From: RGIG3040 sp964410675
Lineage (GTDB): Bacteria > Bacillota > Clostridia > Lachnospirales > Lachnospiraceae
Reading direction: 5' to 3'
DNA length: 13,058 nt
Assembly (NCBI GenBank): GCA_964410675.1
Contig: CAYPIB010000078.1
Coordinates: 1 to 13,058 of the forward strand
A program made the translations under genes and the position numbers. Position 1 is the first letter of the stretch; each line of letters opens with the position of its first letter. This document shows positions 1 to 6,143 of the stretch, piece after piece. The notes below the pieces were generated by a model, which saw nothing but the letters and a program-made list of their open reading frames with translations, did not search any database and was not told the origin of the DNA.

Positions 1-660
1 GAAGGTGATTCTGCCTTAGGTTCAGTAAAGCTGGCTAGAGATTCAGAATTCCAAGCAGTTCTTCCTGTAAGAGGTAAGATATTGAATTGTCTTAAAGCAG
101 ATCCAACTAGAATTCTAGCTAGTCAAATTGTAGTAGATGTTATCAGGGTTTTAGGTTGTGGGATGGTAATCGAAGGTGTAAAGACTAGAGGTAAAGAAAC
201 CTTCGATATTCAAAAACTTAAATTTAATAAAGTAGTTATTTGTACAGATGCAGATGTGGATGGTTTTCAGATAAGAACACTAATCTTGGCTATGTTTTAT
301 AAACTTTGTCCAGTTCTTATAGAACAAGGTTATATATACATCGTAGAATCTCCATTATATGAAATAGCAAGTAAGAGTAAGACTCGATTTGCATATTCTG
401 ATAAAGAGAGAGATATAATCCTAGAAACCGAATTTAAAGGAGAAAAAGTTCAAATACATCGTTCAAAGGGTCTAGGAGAAAATGATCCTGAGATGATGAA
501 GGTTTCTACAATGTCTCCAGAGACTCGAAAGCTAAAGAGAGTCTTAATGCCAGACGCAGTTGAATCGGCTAAGAAGTTTAATATCCTTCTTGGAGATGCT
601 TTAGCAGAACGAAAGGAATATATCGCTAAGCATGGTGATAAATACCTAGACTTGATCTAA
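1..660 (+). CDS. DNA topoisomerase II subunit B (GyrB/ParE-type), C-terminal TOPRIM part, 5'-truncated by window
   Basis: The reading frame is open from the first base, giving 219 residues to the TAA at 658-660; the gene starts outside the window. The fragment begins exactly at the TOPRIM glutamate motif EGDSA (residues 1-5), followed by the GyrB-like FQAVLPVRGKILN block. The metal-binding TDADVDG motif is at 82-88 with Asp83, Asp85 and Asp87, and the KGLGE motif is at 156-160. In GyrB/ParE this domain binds Mg2+ and works with the GyrA/ParC tyrosine subunit in strand passage; the ATPase domain lies upstream and is unseen. The protein ends shortly after the TOPRIM tail, with no fused GyrA-like part, so a separate A subunit is expected elsewhere. 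GyrB and ParE cannot be told apart from this fragment. It probably relieves supercoiling during phage replication, the role of T4 gp39/60/52. Family assignment is firm; role is inferred. Confidence 0.93.
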   Translation, partial: EGDSALGSVKLARDSEFQAVLPVRGKILNCLKADPTRILASQIVVDVIRVLGCGMVIEGVKTRGKETFDIQKLKFNKVVICTDADVDGFQIRTLILAMFYKLCPVLIEQGYIYIVESPLYEIASKSKTRFAYSDKERDIILETEFKGEKVQIHRSKGLGENDPEMMKVSTMSPETRKLKRVLMPDAVESAKKFNILLGDALAERKEYIAKHGDKYLDLI

Positions 661-678
661 AGGGAGGAGAAATTAATT

Positions 679-993
679 ATGATGGCATTTAAGAAAATGG
701 CACTATTTGTAGTAAACATGTATGGAGGTTTAGAGCAGGATTTTTCTCAGTTAAAGTTTCGTAATAGCTCAAAGACTGGTCCATCATTAACTTATACTCA
801 GGATGGGGTAACTCTTAAGTATTCCTATCCTAGCAATGATTTCAATTCAGAAGAAATTTCTAAGCTTACTATACGGAAACTCTGTACAAAAGTAGCACGA
901 TGGGATGAATTTGACGCTATAATGCGTAAGAGTCCAGAGTACGAAAACTTTAAGAAATTTGGAGAGGCAGTAAGAGCGTTAAGAGGTGAGTAA
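679..993 (+). CDS. Unknown 104-residue protein between topoisomerase and sigma-like gene
   Basis: I do not recognise this protein. It starts at the first of two adjacent ATG codons, with a strong ribosome binding site (GGGAGGAG, 662-669) nine bases upstream and immediately after the topoisomerase stop. The N-terminal part is mixed hydrophobic and polar with several Ser/Thr/Tyr; the C-terminal 45 residues are rich in Lys, Arg and Glu and look helical. No cofactor, metal or membrane motif is visible. Its TAA overlaps the next ATG by one base (TAATG at 991-995), so it is probably translationally coupled to the sigma region 4 protein. That arrangement could mean the two act together, but this is only inference from position. 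Confidence 0.85.
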   Translation: MMAFKKMALFVVNMYGGLEQDFSQLKFRNSSKTGPSLTYTQDGVTLKYSYPSNDFNSEEISKLTIRKLCTKVARWDEFDAIMRKSPEYENFKKFGEAVRALRGE

Positions 994-1310
994 TGGAGAA
1001 TAAGAAAAGCTTCGTTGAACGAGCAATATTGAGAGATACGTATTCTTATAATGAACGAGTTTTAGCTGGAAAGTATAAACCATTAGATTCCTTAGATTTG
1101 GAGGGGTGTAGAGAACCTTTACACCTCTACATATTAACTGACGAATATTTATATGAGTTACTTGATAAAGCACGTCACGGAGTTCCACTTACTCTACAAG
1201 AAGCTGGGGATTTAATTGGTGTAACCCGAGAACGAGTAAGACAAAATGAGGATAAGGCTCTTAGAAAGATTCGTAGTAAATATATGTATAAGCTTAAAGA
1301 TTTCTTATGA
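993..1310 (+). CDS. Sigma-70 region 4-like DNA-binding protein lacking region 2
   Basis: A 105-residue protein whose C-terminal third (about residues 66-96) matches the region 4.2 helix-turn-helix of primary sigma factors: LTLQEAGDLIGVTRERVRQ, then a KALRKIR stretch. In sigma-70 this part contacts the -35 element and the beta-flap of RNA polymerase. Asn85 stands where housekeeping sigmas have Ile in RQIE. Residues 1-60 show no recognisable region 2 or 3, so it cannot be a complete sigma factor. It could be half of a split sigma, a phage transcription activator that replaces host region 4, or an anti-sigma-like competitor. The start ATG overlaps the previous stop by one base. Region 4 resemblance is clear; the regulatory role is inferred. 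Confidence 0.85.
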   Translation: MENKKSFVERAILRDTYSYNERVLAGKYKPLDSLDLEGCREPLHLYILTDEYLYELLDKARHGVPLTLQEAGDLIGVTRERVRQNEDKALRKIRSKYMYKLKDFL

Positions 1311-1313
1311 TTG

Positions 1314-1320
1314 AAGGAGG
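1314..1320 (+). promoter_or_regulatory. Ribosome binding site that fixes the TTG start of sbcD
   Basis: AAGGAGG lies six bases before the TTG at 1327-1329. The TTG places the first metal motif (GDLHLG) at residues 7-12, the normal distance from the N-terminus in this family, so the non-ATG start is well supported. Confidence 0.85.
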
Positions 1321-1326
1321 GATAGT

Positions 1327-2364
1327 TTGGAAATTCTATTTATTGGGGATCTTCATCTCGGAAAACATTGGTTGGGTGTAGATCTCCTTAAAGAACAACG
1401 GCATATACTTATGGGACAGATTCTGGATTATTGTGAAATATATAACCCTAAAGCCATAGTAGTTTGTGGGGATATATTCGATAGTATACACCCACGAAAA
1501 GAAGCATTAGGTCTGTGGGAAGAATTCTTAAATTCACAGCTTCAAGAAGATCGACAACTTTTCATTATATCAGGAAATCATGATAATGCTGCTATTATAG
1601 AATATGGTTCTTCAATTTTTCCTAAAAGTGTCCATATCTCAGCTCTTACTAAGAAAGCTGGGGTACATGTATTGAGCGATAATATAAGACTCATTACAAT
1701 TCCTTTTGTTAGACCAGTCGACTTTGGGGTGGAGACTTACATGGACGCTGTATGTGCTTCATTAGAAGATGTCCCTGAAGACACTGAAAAACGCTATTTC
1801 AATATTCTTGTATCTCACAACCAATTTGGTGGGTTAGGATATCAAGACGATGAACGATTATCTAATGATGGTGTATGCGAAAGAAGTCCTTTAAAGAGTG
1901 TATTTGATCTTGTTATCGCAGGACATATCCATAAACCAGAAGATGATGGTAATTTTCATTATGTAGGATCTATCATGCCGTTTACCTTTGCAGAAGCTGG
2001 TCAGCATCGATGTATGTTATTTAATATAGAAAAGTCTGGTAGTTCTTTCATAGATTTACCTCTAAAACCTCTATACGACATATATGATGTAGAAGTTGAG
2101 CACCTTACCGATGATCTTAGACTTCCTGTAGATAAATATATTCGTATAAGAACTCCTAATTCTGATCCATTGATGGAAGAGAGGTTGAAGAAGAAATATC
2201 CTTTACTATTAAAAATTCAACGACCAAAACAGGATTACACCTTAAATTTTACAGATATGGACTTTAAACATAGAACAGACAGAGAGCTATTAGAATCTTA
2301 CTATGAAAATATACTTGGTCGTGTTGATGAAAATCAGATAGGAGAGTTGGTGGACAGGTTATGA
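1327..2364 (+). CDS. sbcD: SbcD/Mre11-family exonuclease subunit (T4 gp47-like)
   Basis: A 345-residue calcineurin-like metallophosphoesterase with the full set of Mre11/SbcD metal motifs in order: GDLH (Asp8, His10), GDIFD (Asp49), GNHD (Asn84, His85, Asp86), VSHN (His164) and GHIH (His200, His202). Together these bind two Mn2+ ions for nuclease activity. The family pairs with SbcC/Rad50 and acts at double-strand ends and hairpins; in T4, gp47 with gp46 drives host DNA breakdown and recombination-dependent replication. Length is near that of bacterial SbcD (around 400) and T4 gp47 (339). Its last four bases overlap the start of the SbcC gene (ATGA, 2361-2364), which fits one-to-one synthesis of a complex. 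No motif residue is missing, so it should be active. Confidence 0.96.
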   Translation: MEILFIGDLHLGKHWLGVDLLKEQRHILMGQILDYCEIYNPKAIVVCGDIFDSIHPRKEALGLWEEFLNSQLQEDRQLFIISGNHDNAAIIEYGSSIFPKSVHISALTKKAGVHVLSDNIRLITIPFVRPVDFGVETYMDAVCASLEDVPEDTEKRYFNILVSHNQFGGLGYQDDERLSNDGVCERSPLKSVFDLVIAGHIHKPEDDGNFHYVGSIMPFTFAEAGQHRCMLFNIEKSGSSFIDLPLKPLYDIYDVEVEHLTDDLRLPVDKYIRIRTPNSDPLMEERLKKKYPLLLKIQRPKQDYTLNFTDMDFKHRTDRELLESYYENILGRVDENQIGELVDRL

Positions 2365-5096
2365 AATTATTAACTTTAGTTATATCGAATATTGCTCCAT
2401 ATAGAAGAAGACAAGTAATAGAGTTTGACCAACTCCCAGATCTATTTCTTGTTTATGGTCCTACAGGAAGTGGTAAGAGTACAATATTCGACTGTGTTTG
2501 TTTAGCCTTATATAATAAAACATCTGGGGAAGTCGAGAAAGGTAATCCTGTCTATCCAGTTGGTAATGTTATTGGTCATATTTCATTAAAGTTTGAGGTC
2601 AGAGGTCAAGTATTCGTGATCGAACGTGAATACAAGAAAGATAAAAGCTCTAAGGTTTCCTTGCATCTTCCTGACGGAACCAGTTTAAATAAACAGACCT
2701 TAGTTCTGAAGCAGATAGAGGATCTTATTGGTTTAACCTATTCCCAATTCATACGATCTTCAATAATTGCTCAAGGAGAATTTCAGAAAATTCTTAGAGC
2801 AGGAACAAGGGAACGACAAGAACTTCTACAATCAATATTTAATACATATAAATACGAAGATCTTGTAAATGCGTTAAGAGATGAGTATACTGTAACTAGA
2901 AAGAGATTGGATGAAGAATCCCTTAAGGTAGATACAGTGCTGGATGGAAGAACTTTAGATGGATTAAAGATTGAGCTTGGAGAGTATAAGAAAAATGTAC
3001 ATAGGTGCTTAAATGATATTAGTAAGTTGAATGATTTAAAGACAGAATCAGTAGACCAATTAGAGCAAGTTGGTGAGAAATTAAATACTCTAAAGAGTTA
3101 TGATCTCACCAACGCTGAGGTAGATAGGTTGTTAGAACAGCTTAAGTTGGCAGAAGAAGCACTGGTTCGACACCAACAAGAAATAAATTTAAATGTAAGA
3201 CTACATGAGGAATCAGAATCTTCTGCCAAAAATAAGTTAAAGCAAGATTGTATTGAAGCTGATATAAGAAAACATCAAGAAAATTCTGATAAGCTAAATG
3301 CAGAATTAAGACGTCTATCTGAAAGAAGCCTGGAAGTAAAGTCTGGTATAGCAAGGATTGAAGAGGAAGAGAAGACAAGACAGGAAACACTACAGACTCT
3401 TTCTAGCGATTTAATTAAACATAAAGAAACCTTAGCTAGTTATCTTGAACGTCTATCCGTGTTGTTGTTAGAGTTACAACTACTTGAAGAAGGAAATACT
3501 GAACTTAAGAAGAGGGTTGAGCTGTCTAATTATGTTGATAGTCTATGTCTTCAGTATACAAGTGGGTGTAAGGATGCTGAGATGCGAAGAAGTGAAGCTT
3601 TATTTATAATATCTGAAAAGCAGAGGGTGTTGGAAGATCAGATAAAGCAACTAAAGCTTAGTCTAATAGAAGCTAGGAAGAATCGAAAGGCAACCTTAAT
3701 TTCAGAATTAGTTAATCTATCTGGTAATGATTCTAAGTGTCCTATATGCGGAGGGTTGTGGGAATCTTGCGTAGATACTACTTCTGGAACTGATGATTAT
3801 ATGTCAATACAGGAAGACATAAACAAGCAGACTCTGGAAGCACAGAAATTAGAGTTACAGACTCAGGAGATAGAATCCAGATATAAGCTGGATATTGAAA
3901 AACTTAAAGATTTAAAGTCTTTAAGAGACCAGAAGGAACTTGAACTCGTACTTATTGGTGACATAGACGAGGAAGCGTTCTCTGATGAAGCACTTAAGCT
4001 TAAGCAATCCTCCCGTGATGAACTCAATGGTTCTATAAACCGTATTGATTCTTCAATTAAGGAAACAGAGAATAGGATTCAACTTCTACAGACTGCGAAC
4101 AAGACAGAGATATTGAAAGAGTATGAAGATCTATTAACTGATATACAGCATGATATATCTAAATTAGATGAGGACGTTTCAGAATCTAAGAAATTCATAG
4201 AATCCTTAACATTAGACTTAACTAAATATCCGTATACTGAAGAAATGTTACAGCAACATACCTTATCTGGAAATAGACTAATTGAACTTCAGCGTTTAGA
4301 TCCAGAACAGAAGGTTAATTTAATTAAAGAACAGTTAGTCTCTGAACAGATTAAGCTTGAATCCTTATCAATTAGTGGGCTGTCTAAGGAGAAATTAGAT
4401 CAAGAATCTACTCAACTTATGCGTAGGATTTCTGATTTATCGGATGGTATATCTGACCTTACCGATGAAAAACAGGAATATAATTCTTCTATAGCTGTAC
4501 TTGAAAGCCAGATAGCTAAATATGAGAAATTTAAGGAAAGTTACGAATCTGCTTTAGCTGCTTTACAGAAGACTTCTGTATACGAACCTCTGTGGAAAGC
4601 CAAAGTAGGAATCGGGGCATATGCAGTTGCGTATTACTTAGAAGCAATATTAGAAGTTACGAATACCATCTTACAAATAACTCGACCTAGGTACCGTCTC
4701 GTTAGAGATCAAGAAGAGGGTGGTAGAGGAAAGAAGGGTCTAGATTTACTGGTTTATGATTCTGAGACTAATCAGACTCGAAGTGTTGATACTCTTTCTG
4801 GAGGAGAAACCTTCGTTACAGCTTTGGCTTTGGCTATAGGATCCTCGATAACTTATTCTAAGTTTAATAATAAAATGCCAGATATATTGCTCTTAGATGA
4901 AGGTTTCGGAACACTTGATAGACAGACACTAGAAGAAGTCATTCTTATGCTAAGAGAAATAAGTAAGACTTGCAAGATTGGTGTTATTAGTCATGTATCA
5001 AGTTTACAGACTCAATTAGGTGTAAGTCTTGAAGTTGGTACCACTGTTTCTGAAGGCTCATATGTCCGTCAACTGAAGAGGAGGAATATCGAATAG
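2361..5096 (+). CDS. sbcC: SbcC/Rad50-family SMC-like ATPase with zinc hook (T4 gp46-like)
   Basis: A 911-residue ATPase split by a long coiled coil. The N-terminal half has Walker A GPTGSGKST (33-41) and the Q-loop SIIAQGE (Gln138). The C-terminal half has signature LSGGE (812-816), Walker B ILLLDE (842-847), D-loop GFGTLD (848-853) and the H-loop His878. Between them are two Leu/Glu/Lys-rich heptad arms meeting at a zinc hook CPIC (Cys460, Cys463), almost exactly mid-protein, which in Rad50 joins two molecules through one Zn2+. It should form the ATP-driven clamp for SbcD. It is much longer than T4 gp46 (about 560) and close to bacterial SbcC, so the arms are nearly bacterial in length. Its TAG overlaps the next GTG by one base. 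All ATPase motifs are intact. Confidence 0.96.
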   Translation: MKLLTLVISNIAPYRRRQVIEFDQLPDLFLVYGPTGSGKSTIFDCVCLALYNKTSGEVEKGNPVYPVGNVIGHISLKFEVRGQVFVIEREYKKDKSSKVSLHLPDGTSLNKQTLVLKQIEDLIGLTYSQFIRSSIIAQGEFQKILRAGTRERQELLQSIFNTYKYEDLVNALRDEYTVTRKRLDEESLKVDTVLDGRTLDGLKIELGEYKKNVHRCLNDISKLNDLKTESVDQLEQVGEKLNTLKSYDLTNAEVDRLLEQLKLAEEALVRHQQEINLNVRLHEESESSAKNKLKQDCIEADIRKHQENSDKLNAELRRLSERSLEVKSGIARIEEEEKTRQETLQTLSSDLIKHKETLASYLERLSVLLLELQLLEEGNTELKKRVELSNYVDSLCLQYTSGCKDAEMRRSEALFIISEKQRVLEDQIKQLKLSLIEARKNRKATLISELVNLSGNDSKCPICGGLWESCVDTTSGTDDYMSIQEDINKQTLEAQKLELQTQEIESRYKLDIEKLKDLKSLRDQKELELVLIGDIDEEAFSDEALKLKQSSRDELNGSINRIDSSIKETENRIQLLQTANKTEILKEYEDLLTDIQHDISKLDEDVSESKKFIESLTLDLTKYPYTEEMLQQHTLSGNRLIELQRLDPEQKVNLIKEQLVSEQIKLESLSISGLSKEKLDQESTQLMRRISDLSDGISDLTDEKQEYNSSIAVLESQIAKYEKFKESYESALAALQKTSVYEPLWKAKVGIGAYAVAYYLEAILEVTNTILQITRPRYRLVRDQEEGGRGKKGLDLLVYDSETNQTRSVDTLSGGETFVTALALAIGSSITYSKFNNKMPDILLLDEGFGTLDRQTLEEVILMLREISKTCKIGVISHVSSLQTQLGVSLEVGTTVSEGSYVRQLKRRNIE

Positions 5097-5401
5097 TGTA
5101 TTACTTAAGAAAAGCCAGTTATGAAGAAACAATTCCTGAAATAATTAAGGCTGATGGAGAGATTATTCCAGAACGTAAAGAAATCGTGGGTGAGAGAGCC
5201 ATATTTAAATCTAATGAGAATTGCATGTTCTTCAGACGACCTTTTACAGGATTAGAGGATAAGGAACCTGGTAAGAAATTATATACTTGTAAAACCTTAG
5301 AGGGAATTCTAGCATTAAGAAGAGATGTATTTAAGTGTAGTGGTGAATGGTTTGATGTATATGATACAGAGCAGGGAATAGTCATTATCTCAACACCTTA
5401 A
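5096..5401 (+). CDS. Unknown 101-residue protein coupled to sbcC
   Basis: Not recognised. The GTG start shares a base with the sbcC stop (TAGTG, 5094-5098). A GAGGAGG-type site ends eleven bases upstream, inside sbcC, so translation is probably coupled. The protein is mixed charged with several Glu-Ile and Lys-Glu pairs in the first 35 residues and a beta-rich hydrophobic C-terminus. Two cysteines near the middle and one near the end are not spaced like a zinc finger. It is the last gene before the 211-base gap and so probably closes this transcription unit. A link to SbcCD function is possible from position only. Confidence 0.8.
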   Translation: MYYLRKASYEETIPEIIKADGEIIPERKEIVGERAIFKSNENCMFFRRPFTGLEDKEPGKKLYTCKTLEGILALRRDVFKCSGEWFDVYDTEQGIVIISTP

Positions 5402-5463
5402 TAACTAAATAATTCTAAAGACTTCATTGTGTATTAAGTTATAAGGGGTCTTAGAATTAGTTA
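5402..5463 (+). repeat. Long imperfect hairpin just after the sbcDC unit
   Basis: AATTCTAAAGAC (5411-5422) pairs with GTCTTAGAATT (5448-5458) as 11 base pairs with one bulged A. TAACT (5402-5406) can extend the stem by pairing with AGTTA (5459-5463) across a four-base bulge. The loop is about 25 bases. No run of T follows, so it is not a standard intrinsic terminator; it may be a processing or stability element at the end of the upstream mRNA, or the first domain of a larger structured RNA. Transcription strand is assumed from the neighbours. Confidence 0.55.
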
Positions 5464-5473
5464 AATAGGGTAT

Positions 5474-5553
5474 GAAGCCACCTCTCCTAGAACAAAGTAA
5501 TATATTTATACGAGTTAAAAATCTCAATTCTATTACTTCATAGGAGATACTTC
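5474..5553 (+). ncRNA. Nested multi-helix inverted repeat, candidate structured RNA
   Basis: Three helices nest around one centre. GAAG (5474-5477) pairs with CTTC (5550-5553), TCTCCTA (5483-5489) pairs perfectly with TAGGAGA (5541-5547), and AGTAATA (5496-5502) pairs perfectly with TATTACT (5531-5537). Unequal internal loops separate them, and a weak GAG/CTC pair (5512-5514 with 5523-5525) sits inside the apical loop. This resembles a folded RNA domain more than a terminator or a protein operator. The left arm carries CCACCTC, similar to the anti-Shine-Dalgarno end of 16S rRNA, and the right arm carries AGGAGA. No known riboswitch or phage RNA is recognised, and expression is not shown by the sequence. 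Confidence 0.4.
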
Positions 5554-5566
5554 TAATAATTATATT

Positions 5567-5584
5567 AGTTCCAGTTAAGGAACT
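5567..5584 (+). repeat. Perfect 6-bp hairpin ahead of the HU-like gene
   Basis: AGTTCC and GGAACT flank a six-base loop (AGTTAA). It ends twelve bases before the AGGAAGG ribosome binding site of the HU-like gene (5597-5603) and is followed by only a weak T stretch (CATCTTATTT). It could be a weak terminator, an operator for a dimeric protein, or a translational control hairpin. Confidence 0.4.
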
Positions 5585-5613
5585 CATCTTATTTAAAGGA
5601 AGGTATTTAAACT

Positions 5614-5829
5614 ATGGATATGACTGTAAGAGAGATCATGGCTAAACTTATTGCTGGTGAAAATGTAGAGATTAAGGGATTCGGTAAGTTTACAATCGAG
5701 ACTGTTGGAGAAAGGATTGTAAGGAATCCTAAGACAGGAGAGAAAAAGAAACAAGGTCCAAAGAAAGTACCTAAGTTCCGTTTCTCTAACGTTTTAAAGC
5801 TAAAGGTTAAGGAATTACCTGTAGACTAG
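5614..5829 (+). CDS. Short HU/IHF-like DNA-binding protein lacking the first helix
   Basis: A 71-residue protein matching the second two thirds of HU/IHF. It has a remaining helix with AGENVEIKGFGKFTI (14-28), then the DNA-bending arm with RNPKTGEKKK (37-46; Pro39 would be the intercalating proline), then KVPKFRFSN and a final LKLKVKEL strand/helix. HU proteins are about 90 residues; the first helix and start of the second, which build the dimer base, are absent. An in-frame TAA at 5608-5610 and a good ribosome binding site AGGAAGG (5597-5603) show that the start is real and not misplaced. It probably binds or bends phage DNA like SPO1 TF1, but how it dimerises is unclear. It could alternatively be a minimal HU variant with a different partner. 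Confidence 0.85.
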   Translation: MDMTVREIMAKLIAGENVEIKGFGKFTIETVGERIVRNPKTGEKKKQGPKKVPKFRFSNVLKLKVKELPVD

Positions 5830-5847
5830 TATCGGAGGTTTTATGTA

Positions 5848-6120
5848 ATGCAAAAGAAGGAATTAAATCAGCGTATTTCAATGACATCTTCTAAATTAGC
5901 TAATATACTTCCAAGAGTTAATTCCTTCTTGGAGCGTTACGCTGTAGACTTTAATCAAAAAGAGGATATGGTGACGATATCAGATGTAATACGCTACCAA
6001 GCTGTAGAATTTGTTTCTAACGTCGATAATGAACTCTGGACTCTTTATATAGATCCAGAAATAAATGAGTATGGTTTTATAATAATTCCGTCCAAGGATT
6101 TCAATATAGGTAAATTTTAA
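5848..6120 (+). CDS. Unknown 90-residue protein
   Basis: Not recognised. Start ATG 5848 has GGAGG (5834-5838) nine bases upstream; an earlier ATG at 5843 is followed directly by TAA and is ruled out. The first 40 residues look helical and basic/polar (Gln/Lys/Asn/Arg). The second half is beta-like, acidic and aromatic with two Pro-containing turns, and the protein ends in a hydrophobic IIIP stretch. It lies between the HU-like and ligase-like genes with short spacers, so it is probably co-transcribed. No catalytic motif is visible. Confidence 0.82.
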   Translation: MQKKELNQRISMTSSKLANILPRVNSFLERYAVDFNQKEDMVTISDVIRYQAVEFVSNVDNELWTLYIDPEINEYGFIIIPSKDFNIGKF

Positions 6121-6125
6121 ATATA

Positions 6126-6134
6126 AGAAAGGAG
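6126..6134 (+). promoter_or_regulatory. Ribosome binding site supporting a TTG start for the ligase-like gene
   Basis: AGAAAGGAG ends nine bases before TTG 6144-6146. No in-frame ATG exists near this position, so the TTG is the most likely start. Confidence 0.7.
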
Positions 6135-6143
6135 TGGATTGTA

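Noticed and set aside
5411..5458. Intrinsic terminator after the 101-residue gene
   Set aside because: The stem is AT-rich with a 25-base loop and no following T run.
5472..5543. 23-codon ORF (ATG to TAG) inside the intergenic gap
   Set aside because: Its only SD-like bases (AGGG) end one base before the ATG, too close to work, and it coincides with the paired arms of the inverted repeat. Kept as non-coding, though a leader peptide is not excluded.
5567..5584. AGTTCC hairpin as the T-arm of a tRNA
   Set aside because: The loop lacks the GTTC-A-A pattern, and no acceptor, D or anticodon stems can be placed around it.
5405..5587. Minus-strand 60-codon ORF across the gap
   Set aside because: No ribosome binding site, no family resemblance, opposite to every other gene, and it covers the inverted repeats.
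5402..5613. Possible sigma-70 promoter ahead of the HU-like gene (TTACTT 5533 and TAATAA 5554)
   Set aside because: Spacer is 15 bases, the -35 match is poor and AT-rich DNA gives many such matches. A phage-specific promoter could exist but cannot be identified from one sequence.
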